DNA of 64,000 nt, from the NCBI RefSeq assembly GCF_918698095.1, contig NZ_CAKKLY010000001.1, forward strand, positions 1 to 64,000, given 5' to 3'. The translations under genes and the position numbers were made by a program. Position 1 is the stretch's first letter. Each line of letters opens with the position of its first letter. Positions 51,419 to 61,203 of this stretch are shown one piece after another. The notes beneath the pieces are model-generated. The model was given only the letters and a program-made list of their open reading frames with translations, was not told the DNA's origin and did not search any database. The stretch is from Arthrobacter sp. Bi83 (GTDB lineage: Bacteria > Actinomycetota > Actinomycetes > Actinomycetales > Micrococcaceae).

Positions 51419-52914
51419 AGCCCGACCTCGCCACTGATGGTCACACCACATATGACCTGATCGTCGCCAACGGGCTAATCGTGAACGCAGGCGGCTCCCG
51501 CCAGGGATCTGTCCTGGTCAAGGACGGGCGAGTCGTTGACGTCATCGGGGCCGATCAGCCGCTTCCGCCTGCACGGCGGATCGTCGATGCGACAGGCATA
51601 CTCGTCCTGCCCGGCGGCGTTGACCCCCATTGCCACGTCGGGCAGGTCCTCGGCGAGTTCTCCATGCTCGATGACCACGAGCAGGCGGGCATCGCCGCCC
51701 TATGGGGAGGGACGACAACGATCATCGACTTTGCCATCCCCGACCCGGGCCAGGCGCCGCTTGAGGCCCTGCACGAGAAGCTCAAGCTGCTCGATCGCTG
51801 CCGTACGGATGTGGCGATCCACGGTGCCGTCATCAACTGGGACTCCACGACAAAGGCACAGCTCAAGGCCATGGCCGAGCTCGGCGTACTGACTGTCAAA
51901 ATGTTCACCACCTACCGCGATGGCGTGATGGCCAGTTTTGAGACGATCGAGAACGTCATGCGCGAGCTCGAAACCCTCGGCGGAATGGCGATCATCCACG
52001 CTGAGGAGAACCACCTCATCGAGGACACGCAGGAAAAGGCGGTACGAGAGGGGCGGGAGCACGCCCGCTTCCATCCGGAATCCCGGCCCGAGGCGGCCGA
52101 GGCTGCCGCCGTCGTCCGTTCGCTCGAACTTGCGGAGAAGACCGGGGCGTCAGTGTATTTCGTCCATCAGACGACGCCGGAGGCCGTCGACCTCGTTGCC
52201 GATGCGCGCAGCAGGGGGGTCCGGGCGTACTCGGAGACGTGCCCGCACTACCTTACTCTCGACGACACGGTCTACGAGGGCGAGCATCCCGAGCTGTTCG
52301 TGTGCTGCCCGCCGCTGCGTTCTGCGGACACCGTGAAGAATCTGCGCGCGCTGGTAGGCGACGGGCTGGTCCACACGATCGGATCGGACCACTGCTGCTA
52401 TTCCCGGGAGCAGAAGGCCAAGCACTCCCATGACATGCGCTCGATGCCGAACGGTCTCCCCGGTGCCGAGAGCCGGCTCACGGTCTCGTTCGACACCCTT
52501 GTGGTGCAGCAGGGCATGAGCGTCGAGAGCTTCGTCGCGCTCTTCTCGACCAATCCCGCCCGCCTCAATGGCCTCAGCGCTAAGGGGTGGATCGGCCCAG
52601 GCTCCGACGCCGACATCGTCGTCTTCGATCCCGGCCTGACCAAGGCCATCACCGCGGCAGGGCACCATATGAACTCCGACTACTCCCCCTACGAAGGCAT
52701 GACCTTCACCGGGTGGCCGACAGCTGTGATCAGCAAGGGCAACGTCGTCGTCGACTCCGACGGATTCCACGATCCCGGCCCCGTTGGACGGTTCCTCCAC
52801 GCGCGGGCCCGTATCGACTCCGACCCGGCGTTGCCGCCGCAGGCGGCCGCGGGTCTGTGGGCCCGCGACGCGCCCAGCACGACCGATTACGCCACAAAGG
52901 AGGTACTTACATGA
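51415..52914 (+). CDS. Dihydropyrimidinase/hydantoinase-family amidohydrolase
   Basis: A 499-residue metal-dependent cyclic amidase. Metal ligands: the HxH in GGVDPHCHVGQ, the carboxylated-Lys candidate in GVLTVKMFTTYR, His in AIIHAEENH, His in YFVHQTTPE and Asp in TIGSDHCCYS. Such enzymes open dihydropyrimidines, hydantoins or related rings. HCH and the SDHCC segment differ from the usual HTH/THC-type motif, so a non-standard cyclic amide is possible. Couples by overlap to the nucleoside hydrolase that follows. Confidence 0.87.
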   Translation: MKPDLATDGHTTYDLIVANGLIVNAGGSRQGSVLVKDGRVVDVIGADQPLPPARRIVDATGILVLPGGVDPHCHVGQVLGEFSMLDDHEQAGIAALWGGTTTIIDFAIPDPGQAPLEALHEKLKLLDRCRTDVAIHGAVINWDSTTKAQLKAMAELGVLTVKMFTTYRDGVMASFETIENVMRELETLGGMAIIHAEENHLIEDTQEKAVREGREHARFHPESRPEAAEAAAVVRSLELAEKTGASVYFVHQTTPEAVDLVADARSRGVRAYSETCPHYLTLDDTVYEGEHPELFVCCPPLRSADTVKNLRALVGDGLVHTIGSDHCCYSREQKAKHSHDMRSMPNGLPGAESRLTVSFDTLVVQQGMSVESFVALFSTNPARLNGLSAKGWIGPGSDADIVVFDPGLTKAITAAGHHMNSDYSPYEGMTFTGWPTAVISKGNVVVDSDGFHDPGPVGRFLHARARIDSDPALPPQAAAGLWARDAPSTTDYATKEVLT

Positions 52915-53873
52915 AGAGGAAGGTAGTCCTCGACGTCGACACCGGTACCGACGATGCGATCGCGGTCATGATGGCCGGCCTCGCACGGGAGATCGACCTG
53001 ATTGGATGCACGACAGTGTGGGGAAACCACGGCACCGACGAGACGACCGAGAATACGCTCCGGGTCCTTGACCTGCTCGGGCGGGACGACGTGCCCGTTC
53101 GTCGGGGCCTGGACCGGCCTTTCGCGCCGATCCCCTTCATCTTCGAAGACCATGTCGACAGCGCACGTGAGGCGATCCATCCCCACGAATTCCCCATCCC
53201 CAGGACCAGCGAACGACAGGCCGAACCCGGCGCAGTCGAGTGGCTTGTCGAGACACTGCGGGCAGCGACCGAACCGATCACCCTCGTCCCCGTCGCCCCG
53301 CTGACCAACATCGCCGCGGCCATCACCCTCGACCCGTCCATCGTCGATGCGGTCGACGAGATCGTCATCATGGGAGGGGCCCACGCGCTTGGCAACGTCA
53401 CCCCGTCGGCGGAAGCCAACATCTGGCACGACCCGGTCGCCGCAGATGTCGTGTTCCGGGCCGGCTTCGAACGCCTCGTCCTGGTCCCGCTCGACGCCAC
53501 TCACCGGGCCAACGTCTCCCTCGGGCAGATCGCACGGCTGAGGGAACTCGGTCCGGTCGGTGCGGCAGCGGCCGAACTCATTGCCCAGCGGATCCGCGGC
53601 TACAACGAAACCCAACCCATGGACGAGGTGGACACAGCGCCAATCCACGACGCGCTCTGCATCGCCTATCTGCTCGACCCCGAAGTGATCGACATCGCTC
53701 CCTACCACGTCGCCGTGGACACGGTGAGCCCGCTCACCTTCGGGAAGACGGTGGTGGATGTGGCGGGGCGCAGCGGGCACAAGCCGAACGCCTATGTGGC
53801 GCTCGACGCCGATGCTCAACGCTTCGGCTCTCTCCTTCACGGCGTAATCGCCGCCTCAGGCCCAGCCCGCTGA
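52911..53873 (+). CDS. Inosine/uridine-preferring nucleoside hydrolase (copy 1)
   Basis: A 320-residue nucleoside hydrolase that splits the N-glycosidic bond. The calcium-site motif VVLDVDTGTDDAIAVMMAG and the second metal loop in IVIMGGAHALGNVTPSAEAN are present, with the His of DTAPIHDALCIAYLLDP. ATG 52911 follows AAAGGAGG and overlaps the hydantoinase stop by 4 bases. Precedes the ABC binding protein by about 110 nt. Confidence 0.9.
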   Translation: MKRKVVLDVDTGTDDAIAVMMAGLAREIDLIGCTTVWGNHGTDETTENTLRVLDLLGRDDVPVRRGLDRPFAPIPFIFEDHVDSAREAIHPHEFPIPRTSERQAEPGAVEWLVETLRAATEPITLVPVAPLTNIAAAITLDPSIVDAVDEIVIMGGAHALGNVTPSAEANIWHDPVAADVVFRAGFERLVLVPLDATHRANVSLGQIARLRELGPVGAAAAELIAQRIRGYNETQPMDEVDTAPIHDALCIAYLLDPEVIDIAPYHVAVDTVSPLTFGKTVVDVAGRSGHKPNAYVALDADAQRFGSLLHGVIAASGPAR

Positions 53874-53983
53874 CACCGGCACGGGCCATCCAGCTCACGG
53901 CATCGGCCTCAACGATGCCGCGAACAAGAAAGACAACCCATCAACAGCGCAATGCGCAATCCCCTCAGGAGATGAGATCTCAC

Positions 53984-55339
53984 ATGCGTGACTTCCCAAT
54001 TCTAACCCGGCACCGCCGGGGCGTCGCGGTAACCGCGGCCTTGGCCACGGCGGCGCTGACCCTCGTCGGCTGTTCCCCAGGGAACTCGGGCGGCAACTCT
54101 AACGCCCAAGGCTGCGACGGCGGTCCTGCCACCCTCAAGGTCCTGCGTGCGACGGGGCAACTCCCGACGGATCAGCAGCTCTCGGCCTACACGACCAAGA
54201 CCAACGGCTGCGTGAAGTTCGACGTCACGGACGTCCCGTTCGGACAGTACGCCGACAAGGTGAGCGTCCTCAGCGCATCCTCGAACGCCCCGGACATCTA
54301 CGGCTACGACATGCCCAACACCGCGAACTACGCGGCGCAGGGCATCCTCCTGCCGCTGGACGACCACCTCCCTGCGGGGTGGAAGGACGATGTCCTCCCT
54401 GCGACGCTCACGGAGGGCAGCTACGACGGCAAGGTCTACACGATGGGCATCCAACAGGATGTGCTGAGCCTCTACTACAACAAGACCCTGACCGACAAGG
54501 CCGGGATCGAAGTCCCCACCACTCTGGACAAGACGTGGACGTGGGAGCAGGCCCGCGACGCGATGCTGAAGTGCCAGCAGGGCACCCCCGGGAACCCGAC
54601 GGTCTACGGTCTCGCCCCCACCCAGCTGGGCTCCGGAACTCCGGGCCCCATCTACAGCGACCTGCTGTTCCTGCGGAGCAACGGGGATCCGAAGGCACCC
54701 AAAGACTCCTCGGCTTACAAGACCTTCTATGCGATCTCCCCCGATGGGAACGCGGTGGACGGCTGGCTGAACACGCCGGAGGCAGTTGACGCAGCCACGT
54801 TCTACCAGTCCCTCTACAAGGGCCCCAAAGCCGTGACGTCGGTGACTGGCCGCCCCAACGCCTTCCTCGACGGCAAGGCGTGCTTCGAAATGTTCCCCAC
54901 AGCTCAGGTGGACGCCCTGAAAGAGGCCAAGGTGCCCTTCAAGTGGGGGAACAGCCCGCTGCCGTACATAAAGACCCCGATCGTCCACACCGGAGCCATC
55001 TCGATCGGCGCGTCGGCGAAGTCCAAGTACAAGGACCAGGCTGCGAAGTTCGTCGTTGCGCTCAGCAGCGGAGACCTGGCTAAGCAGTATGCGAAGGACA
55101 CCCTGCGCATGCCGACCCTGAACTCCGTGTACGAGGGTCTCCCGGAGTTCCACCAGGCGCCGCAGAGCATGTTCTACAAGCAGCTCCAGGAACGAGGCGC
55201 ACCGCGCCCGCCGACAACTCACTTCTCGCAGTACAGCCAGATCGTCGAGGAGGCGCTGAAGAACATCGCCTACGGTAGCGATCCCAAGTCACAGCTCGAC
55301 CAGGCTGTCTCACAGCTGACGCCGCTGCTGTCGCAGTAG
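53984..55339 (+). CDS. ABC transporter extracellular substrate-binding lipoprotein
   Basis: A 451-residue type 1 carbohydrate-type (MalE-like) binding protein. Signal sequence with lipobox LVGCSPG after a run of Arg-rich residues, so it is a membrane-anchored lipoprotein. VTDVPFGQYADKVSVLSAS, GILLPLDDHLPAGWK and GKACFEMFPTA are typical. ATG 53984 is at the right distance from AGGAG; 53972 lies on it. Works with the two permeases at 55355 and 56271; no ATPase gene is in the cluster, so a shared MsiK-type ATPase is presumed. Confidence 0.88.
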   Translation: MRDFPILTRHRRGVAVTAALATAALTLVGCSPGNSGGNSNAQGCDGGPATLKVLRATGQLPTDQQLSAYTTKTNGCVKFDVTDVPFGQYADKVSVLSASSNAPDIYGYDMPNTANYAAQGILLPLDDHLPAGWKDDVLPATLTEGSYDGKVYTMGIQQDVLSLYYNKTLTDKAGIEVPTTLDKTWTWEQARDAMLKCQQGTPGNPTVYGLAPTQLGSGTPGPIYSDLLFLRSNGDPKAPKDSSAYKTFYAISPDGNAVDGWLNTPEAVDAATFYQSLYKGPKAVTSVTGRPNAFLDGKACFEMFPTAQVDALKEAKVPFKWGNSPLPYIKTPIVHTGAISIGASAKSKYKDQAAKFVVALSSGDLAKQYAKDTLRMPTLNSVYEGLPEFHQAPQSMFYKQLQERGAPRPPTTHFSQYSQIVEEALKNIAYGSDPKSQLDQAVSQLTPLLSQ

Positions 55340-55354
55340 GAGGTATTCCTCATC

Positions 55355-56269
55355 ATGACCACCATGACCTCACGAGGCGTCAGCAGAGGGTCCCGGAAGC
55401 GGTCGCGGGGGGACGCACTCGCCGCGGCCGCATTCCTGGCCCCCTTCCTGATCCTCCTCGTAATCTTCCAATTCGGCCCCGTGGCTATCCTCATCCGGGA
55501 CAGTTTCTACAGCTACAGCCTCGCGAACCCCGACATCGCGAAGTTTGTAGGATGGGGAAACTTCACCCGCTTGTTCAACGACCCCATCGCCATGCAGTCG
55601 ATCGGCGTGACCTTGCTCTTCGCTGTCGGCATGGTGGCCCTGGTCATCCCGCTGGCATTCCTCATGGCGATATACCTGAACCAGAACCTTCCCGCACGGG
55701 GCTTCCTCCGAACGGCGGTGTTCCTGCCAGTGGTGACGTCTTCAGTTGTCGTCGCCACCCTGTGGAACTTCCTTCTGGCTAATCAGGGGCTCGTCAACGC
55801 GATCGTGCAGAGCCTCGGGTTCCAGCCGGTCTCTTTCCTTACCGATGCCAGCACCGCCCTGCCATCGATCATCATCATGAGTGTGTGGCAGCAGCTTGGC
55901 ATGGCGACAATCCTCTACCTGGGCGGCTTGCAGTCCCTGCCGGGAGACGTCATGGAGGCTTCCTTGCTGGACGGTGCAGGACCCGTCAAGCGTCTGCTGC
56001 TCGTCGTCGTCCCGCTGCTTTCACGGACCACTGTGATGGTCGTCGTCGTCACGACCGTCTTCGCCTTGCAGTCCTTTACTCCTGCATACGTGATGACGCA
56101 GGGGGCCCCGGAAGGCACCACGAACCTGTTCGTCTATCAGATCTACAAGTCAGCATTTACACTGCAGCAGCCCGGCTATGCTTCCGCGATGTCGATCGTC
56201 TTGCTCCTTGGTGCCATCACGGTCAGCCTGGTCCAGATGCGGCTCCTGCGCACCCGATGGGATTACTGA
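55355..56269 (+). CDS. ABC transporter permease, MalF-like
   Basis: A 304-residue permease with about six hydrophobic segments. The EAA loop reads QSLPGDVMEASLLDGAGPVK. Its N-terminus begins DALAAAAFLAPFLILLVIF. It follows the binding protein by 15 nt and pairs with the permease at 56271. Confidence 0.9.
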   Translation: MTTMTSRGVSRGSRKRSRGDALAAAAFLAPFLILLVIFQFGPVAILIRDSFYSYSLANPDIAKFVGWGNFTRLFNDPIAMQSIGVTLLFAVGMVALVIPLAFLMAIYLNQNLPARGFLRTAVFLPVVTSSVVVATLWNFLLANQGLVNAIVQSLGFQPVSFLTDASTALPSIIIMSVWQQLGMATILYLGGLQSLPGDVMEASLLDGAGPVKRLLLVVVPLLSRTTVMVVVVTTVFALQSFTPAYVMTQGAPEGTTNLFVYQIYKSAFTLQQPGYASAMSIVLLLGAITVSLVQMRLLRTRWDY

Positions 56270-56270
56270 C

Positions 56271-57218
56271 ATGTCTCGCTCATTCTCCACTGCAGTTCCC
56301 GACCAGCTCGAACTCCCCGATGCACCGGCACCCGGGTCCCATGGCCCGTCCGGTCCGCCCATAGGTTCCAAGCACCCCTCAACACGGCGGATCTGGCGGC
56401 GAGTCTGGACGACAGCAGTTATCCTGCTGATCATCGCAGTCTTCCTCCTGCCCTACGAATGGATGTTCATCTCGGGACTGAAGACCCAGGCCGCCATATT
56501 CGACGACATCAAGCCGCTCAGCTGGAAGACGTTCGTTCCTCTTGAGACCACGTTCGAGAACGTCCGTGAGCTCTTTATGGACCGGGGGGTCGGCAGGGCG
56601 CTGCTGAACTCCGCGTTCGTCGCCGCCTTCCAGGTGGTCTGCTCACTGGTACTGTGCACCACGGCAGCCTATGCACTGACTCGCATCAAATTCCGCGGGC
56701 GGGGCGTGATCTTCGCGATCATCCTCGCGACCTTCATGCTCCCCGCCGAGGCCCTCGTCGTTCCCCTTTACCAGCTCATCTCAACGATGAACCTCCAGGA
56801 CACCCTGGTCTCCGTGGGCCTTCCGTGGATTGCCAGCGCGTTCGGGCTCTTCCTGCTCCGCCAGTCGTTCGAAAGCGTCCCCGTCGAACTTGATGAAGCC
56901 GCGAAGATCGACGGGGCGGGGCACTTCCGGGTTTTCTGGTCGGTCATCCTGCCGGTTGTGAGGGTCGACCTCATCACCTTCATCCTGATGATCTTCCTCT
57001 TCTCCTGGAACGCATTCCTCTGGCCCCTTGTGGTTATCCAGAGTCAGGAGAACACCCTGGTTCAGGTTGCCGTAGCCCAGTCAGTCTCCCCCGGCGCTCT
57101 GCCCAACTGGGGCCTGACCTTCGCCGGTGCCTCAGTGGCCACAGCCCCGCTCATCATCCTCTTCCTCTTCCTGCAGCGCCTGTTCCTGCCAGGACTGGCC
57201 CGCACCGGCCTCAAATGA
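56271..57218 (+). CDS. ABC transporter permease, MalG-like
   Basis: A 315-residue permease. The EAA loop reads ESVPVELDEAAKIDGAGHFR and a C-terminal helix ends LQRLFLPGLARTGLK. The N-terminal 40 residues are soluble and proline-rich. ATG 56271 begins one base after the MalF-like stop; the longer frame is unsupported. The two make a heterodimer. Confidence 0.9.
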   Translation: MSRSFSTAVPDQLELPDAPAPGSHGPSGPPIGSKHPSTRRIWRRVWTTAVILLIIAVFLLPYEWMFISGLKTQAAIFDDIKPLSWKTFVPLETTFENVRELFMDRGVGRALLNSAFVAAFQVVCSLVLCTTAAYALTRIKFRGRGVIFAIILATFMLPAEALVVPLYQLISTMNLQDTLVSVGLPWIASAFGLFLLRQSFESVPVELDEAAKIDGAGHFRVFWSVILPVVRVDLITFILMIFLFSWNAFLWPLVVIQSQENTLVQVAVAQSVSPGALPNWGLTFAGASVATAPLIILFLFLQRLFLPGLARTGLK

Positions 57219-57278
57219 CCCATCAGGCCCCCAAGGCCTGATGCACCTCTAGTACACCCATCCATGAAGGAGAAACAC

Positions 57279-58235
57279 ATGCCGAAGAAGATCATCCTCG
57301 ACGTTGACCCCGGTCACGACGATGCAATCGCCATCCTGCTCGCCAAGGGCAACCCCGAGATCGAACTGGCCGCGATCACCTCGGTCGCCGGCAACCAGAT
57401 CCTGTCCAAGACCACCTACAACACTCTGAGGGTGGCAACCCTGGTCGGCGCCACTGACATCCCGATCGCCGCCGGCGCCGAGTTCCCGCTCGTCCGCGAC
57501 CAAATCACCGACGCCGATTCCATCGCAGGGTCCGTGCACGGCGAGTCCGGGCTGGACGGGCCCGTCCTGCCCGAACCGGCGATGGAGCTTGACCCGCGTC
57601 ATGCAGCCCAGCTCATCATCGACCTCGTCATGGCCGGAGAGCCCGGGGAATATACCCTCGTCCCGACCGGGCCTTTGACCAACATCGCCCTGGCGATGCG
57701 TCTTCAGCCCGAGATCGTTACCCGGGTCAAGGAAGTCGTCCTCATGGGCGGCGCCTACACCCAGGGCAATGTGACACCGGCGGCCGAATTCAACATCCTC
57801 GCCGACGCCGAGGCCGCGGCCGCGGTCTTCAACGCTGACTGGCAGGTCACCATGGTCGGACTCGACCTGACCCACCAGGCCGTCGCGACCCCCGAGATCA
57901 GGGAGCGCATCCGCGCCATCGACACCGACATCTCACGCGTCGTGGACGAATGGCTCGACTTCTTTGGAGCAAACTACGACTCCGTCTGGAAGATGCCGTA
58001 CCCGCCCATCCACGACGCCTGCGCCGTGGCCCGGGTTATCAGCGCGGACATCGTCAAGGCCGAGAAGGCATTCATCACGGTCGAGACGGCAGGGAAGTGG
58101 ACCTACGGCGAAACCGTCACCGACTTCCTCGGCGCGTACGGCCTGCCGTTCAACAACCTCGCAGCCACCGAGCTCGACTTCGACGCGTTCTGGGACCTCA
58201 TCATCGATGCGATCAAGACGGTCAGCAAGTCCTGA
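57279..58235 (+). CDS. Nucleoside hydrolase (copy 2)
   Basis: A 318-residue nucleoside hydrolase: IILDVDPGHDDAIAILLAKG, GPLTNIALAMRLQPEIV and MGGAYTQGNVTPAAEFN, with His in YPPIHDACAVARVIS. ATG 57279 has GAAGGAG upstream; 57264 is too far. It is not a near-identical duplicate of the gene at 52911, so the pair may split different nucleosides, for example purine and pyrimidine types. Confidence 0.9.
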   Translation: MPKKIILDVDPGHDDAIAILLAKGNPEIELAAITSVAGNQILSKTTYNTLRVATLVGATDIPIAAGAEFPLVRDQITDADSIAGSVHGESGLDGPVLPEPAMELDPRHAAQLIIDLVMAGEPGEYTLVPTGPLTNIALAMRLQPEIVTRVKEVVLMGGAYTQGNVTPAAEFNILADAEAAAAVFNADWQVTMVGLDLTHQAVATPEIRERIRAIDTDISRVVDEWLDFFGANYDSVWKMPYPPIHDACAVARVISADIVKAEKAFITVETAGKWTYGETVTDFLGAYGLPFNNLAATELDFDAFWDLIIDAIKTVSKS

Positions 58236-58255
58236 ACAGCGCCTTGTGAATGAAA

Positions 58256-58286
58256 GCGGGGCCGGCCACGCTACGGCCGGCCCCGC
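58256..58286 (+). terminator. GC-rich stem-loop after the second nucleoside hydrolase
   Basis: GCGGGGCCGGCC (58256-58267) pairs perfectly with GGCCGGCCCCGC (58275-58286), 12 bp with a 7-nt loop, and no T-run. May attenuate or stabilise the mRNA ahead of the SDR gene. Confidence 0.6.
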
Positions 58287-58325
58287 CGCACGGACCCACC
58301 CAACCGTCAACCGAAAGGTACACAC

Positions 58326-59111
58326 ATGCGTCTCTCCGGCCGCACCGCAATAGTCACCGGCGCCGCATCCGGCATCGGACGCGCCATCGCCCTCCGCTTC
58401 GCCAGAGAAGGCGCATCGGTGGTCGTCAGCGACATCCGCGAGGAGCCCATCTGGAGCGGCGAGGAAGCTGTCCCCACGGTAACTGCGATCCAACAGGAGG
58501 GCGGGACCGCGGTCTACCAGCAGACAGATGTCTCCAAGGCCCAGGACATCGACGCGCTTATTGCCCGGACCGTCGACGAGTTCGGCCGCCTCGACATCCT
58601 CGTGAACAACGCCGGCGTCGTCTTCTCCTCCTCGGTCCTTGACACTTCAGAAGAGGACTGGGACAAGGTCATGGATGTTAACCTCCGGGGCCAGTTCCTC
58701 AGCTGTAAACGCGCCATCCAGCAGATGATCGCCCAAGACCCGATCGGCGAAGTCCGGGGCCGCATTGTCAACATCGCATCCCAACAAGGCTTCATCGGGC
58801 CCCCCAACTTCTTCGCCTACGCGGTGAGCAAGGGCGGCATGATCCAGATGACAAGGCAGCTCGCCGTCGATTACGCCCAACACGGAATCCTGATCAACGG
58901 GGTCGCGCCCGGACGGATCATCACCGGCACTCACCCAGGGGAGATCGACATGAGCGACCCCGTGCTTGCCTACTCACGGTCCCGCACCCCATACCCCCGG
59001 CTCGGCAGGCCCGAAGATGTCGCCGGAGCCGTCCTGTTCCTCTCCTCCGACGACTGCACGTTCGTCTCAGGCCACAACCTGCCCGTCGACGGCGGATGGT
59101 TGGCCTACTGA
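58326..59111 (+). CDS. Short-chain dehydrogenase/reductase
   Basis: A 261-residue [21 protein letters not shown] and FFAYAVSKGG with a C-terminal VSGHNLPVDGGWLAY. VVSDIREE suggests NAD. Its stop overlaps the deacetylase start (TGATG at 59109-59113). May oxidise a ribose-type alcohol or ring product. Confidence 0.85.
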   Translation: MRLSGRTAIVTGAASGIGRAIALRFAREGASVVVSDIREEPIWSGEEAVPTVTAIQQEGGTAVYQQTDVSKAQDIDALIARTVDEFGRLDILVNNAGVVFSSSVLDTSEEDWDKVMDVNLRGQFLSCKRAIQQMIAQDPIGEVRGRIVNIASQQGFIGPPNFFAYAVSKGGMIQMTRQLAVDYAQHGILINGVAPGRIITGTHPGEIDMSDPVLAYSRSRTPYPRLGRPEDVAGAVLFLSSDDCTFVSGHNLPVDGGWLAY

Positions 59112-60040
59112 TGGCGCACACCTTGACGAACGGCCCGGAACGCGACCTCATAGGATATGGAAGGCTCCAGCCCAAGGTCACCTGGCCGGACGGGGCGAAG
59201 ATCGCCGTCAACATCGTCGTCAACTACGAAGAGGGCTCCGAATACTCCTACGCTTCCGGCGACGGGGAGAACGACATCCTCGGCGACTCGGGATACCGAT
59301 TCCCTGCCGGAGTCCGCGACCTCGCCCAAGAATCGATGTACGAGTACGGAAGCCGCGCCGGAGTCTGGAGGCTCCTGCGGCTCTTCGACGAGTTCGGCGT
59401 CAATTGCACCTTCTTCGGCTGCGCCGTGGCGTTCGAGAAGAACCCGGAGGTCGCCCGGGCGGCGAGCAACATGGGCCACGACCTCGTCTCCCACGGATGG
59501 CGTTGGGAGGAGCACTGGCGGCTGAGCCGGGAGGAGGAACGCGAGCACATCCGATTGGCCGTCAAGTCATTCGAATCTACCTGGGGGTCGCGGCCGACCG
59601 GCTGGTACTGCCGGTACGGGCCCTCGGTCAACACCCGGGAGCTCGTCGCCGCGGAGGGGGGCTTCGACTTCGATTGCGATGCCTACAACGACGACCTGCC
59701 CTACTTCACCACGGTTCAGGGGCGAAAGCACCTCGTGGTTCCCTACTCCCAGACGTACAACGACTCGCAAGGGTCGAAGAACCCGGCCGAGTTCTACGAC
59801 TACATCCGGCGCGCCTTCGACGAGCTGTGGCTCGAGGGCGATCGTGGCTTCCCGAAGATGATGTCGATCGGGCTGCACCCCCGCCTCGTCGGGCAGGCGG
59901 CCCGAACCTCGGCGCTGCGGGATTTTCTGATCCATGCCCAGTCCAAAGGCGGGGTCTGGTTCGCACGTCGGACAGACATTGCCCAGTGGTGGCTTCAGCA
60001 CGGCGAATCGTTCCCCCGAGCAAGCGTAGTGGGCGACTAG
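59111..60040 (+). CDS. PuuE-like polysaccharide-deacetylase-family hydrolase
   Basis: A 309-residue NodB-fold protein of the PuuE (metal-independent allantoinase) type. DLIGYGRLQPKVTWPDGA, VNYEEGSEYSYASGDGEND and SHGWRWEEHW are landmarks of the group, along with IGLHPRLVGQ. These enzymes hydrolyse cyclic ureides or imides, consistent with a neighbouring hydantoinase. ATG 59111 overlaps the SDR stop. The substrate could be a hydantoin or succinimide-like ring. Confidence 0.82.
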   Translation: MAHTLTNGPERDLIGYGRLQPKVTWPDGAKIAVNIVVNYEEGSEYSYASGDGENDILGDSGYRFPAGVRDLAQESMYEYGSRAGVWRLLRLFDEFGVNCTFFGCAVAFEKNPEVARAASNMGHDLVSHGWRWEEHWRLSREEEREHIRLAVKSFESTWGSRPTGWYCRYGPSVNTRELVAAEGGFDFDCDAYNDDLPYFTTVQGRKHLVVPYSQTYNDSQGSKNPAEFYDYIRRAFDELWLEGDRGFPKMMSIGLHPRLVGQAARTSALRDFLIHAQSKGGVWFARRTDIAQWWLQHGESFPRASVVGD

Positions 60041-61174
60041 ATGCGTACGCGGGCCCCAGAGGTCGCCGGCAGCATACTCCCAAGGCGGTGGGAACGGGTC
60101 TGGCGGGCGATGGATCAGGATCGGGTCGATTCCCTGATCGTCTACGGCCTCGGTGCACTCTCGAACTACGGCCCCTTCACGTACCTCACAGGCCACCTGC
60201 CCAGCAACAAGGGCCTCTACGCGGTCATCCGCCAAGGAGAAGCGCCGGTGATCATTGCCCCCAGCACCGTCGCCGCCCAGGCAATCCATGCCGATGACCC
60301 AGCGCCGGGGGCCCTCGTGGCAGCGGCATCCGGCATCGGGCGGGAGGCCTACTTCGAGACCGTCATCGGGCGTTCAGTCGGGGCGGTCGGGATCGTCGCC
60401 CCGACGGCCGCCGGGCTCCCGTACGCAGACTACCGCCGGCTGGTACGCCTCCTGGGCGCGGAGCCGCACGACAGCGCACCACTGCTCTCAGAAGTGAGAC
60501 GCTGGACCGACCAAGACGACGTGCAGGCACTGGGCGAAGCCGTGCACAGGGCACAAAGGGCGCTGGAAGCATTCGGCCAGGTCGTCCGCGTCGGCGACAC
60601 CGAGCAACAGGCGGCCGCCGCCGTCACATCCCAGCTGAAACGCCAGGGTTCCCGGATCGACGTCGTCCACGTATGCGCGGGCGTATTCCGCGGTCAGCAC
60701 CCCACTACCGAACCCATAGCGGAAGGCTCCGTGGTCACAGCCTTCGCCGAAACCGCAGGATCGAGCGGACACTGGGCCGAGCTCGGGGCCGTGTTCCTCG
60801 CCGGCGAGGTCAGCGACGGGCGCAGGAAGCTGGCCTTGACGGCCATCTCAGCCCTATCGGAAGGAGCATCCCTACTCAGGGAGGGCGCACAGATCCAGAG
60901 CATCGCCCAATCGCTCACCGCGGCGATCGGCCGTGTTGGGCACCCGACGATAGGTCTGGGCCACAGCACGGGGGTCGACGAAGGCCACACCCTCATCGAA
61001 GCGAGCGAGGAGGAATCGGTGCGGGCTGGAGACACCTATGCCCTCCATCCCTCTGTTTCCTCCGGAGACCGGGCGGCCGCCGTGGCCGTCGCAAACACGT
61101 TCGTAGTCGCAGCCGACGGCCCCAAACCGTTCACCGATTTCCCCCATCATCTGCACCAAATCCCTGCTCACTAA
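60041..61174 (+). CDS. M24-fold (creatinase-like) protein with depleted metal site
   Basis: A 377-residue creatinase/aminopeptidase P fold protein. The His motif [13 protein letters not shown] is kept, but the positions where M24 proteases carry Asp-Asp read [15 protein letters not shown], and the two Glu positions read YALHPSVSS and VANTFVV. It is thus unlikely to be a dinuclear metalloprotease and may hydrolyse an amidino or ureido C-N bond like creatinase. Starts right after the deacetylase. Confidence 0.78.
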   Translation: MRTRAPEVAGSILPRRWERVWRAMDQDRVDSLIVYGLGALSNYGPFTYLTGHLPSNKGLYAVIRQGEAPVIIAPSTVAAQAIHADDPAPGALVAAASGIGREAYFETVIGRSVGAVGIVAPTAAGLPYADYRRLVRLLGAEPHDSAPLLSEVRRWTDQDDVQALGEAVHRAQRALEAFGQVVRVGDTEQQAAAAVTSQLKRQGSRIDVVHVCAGVFRGQHPTTEPIAEGSVVTAFAETAGSSGHWAELGAVFLAGEVSDGRRKLALTAISALSEGASLLREGAQIQSIAQSLTAAIGRVGHPTIGLGHSTGVDEGHTLIEASEEESVRAGDTYALHPSVSSGDRAAAVAVANTFVVAADGPKPFTDFPHHLHQIPAH

Positions 61175-61203
61175 GACTGCCCCGGCGGGCGGATTGGAGA
61201 AAA

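Noticed and set aside
54002..55222. 406-codon frame antisense to the MalE-like gene
   Set aside because: Antisense shadow of a GC-rich gene; composition and lack of RBS argue against it.
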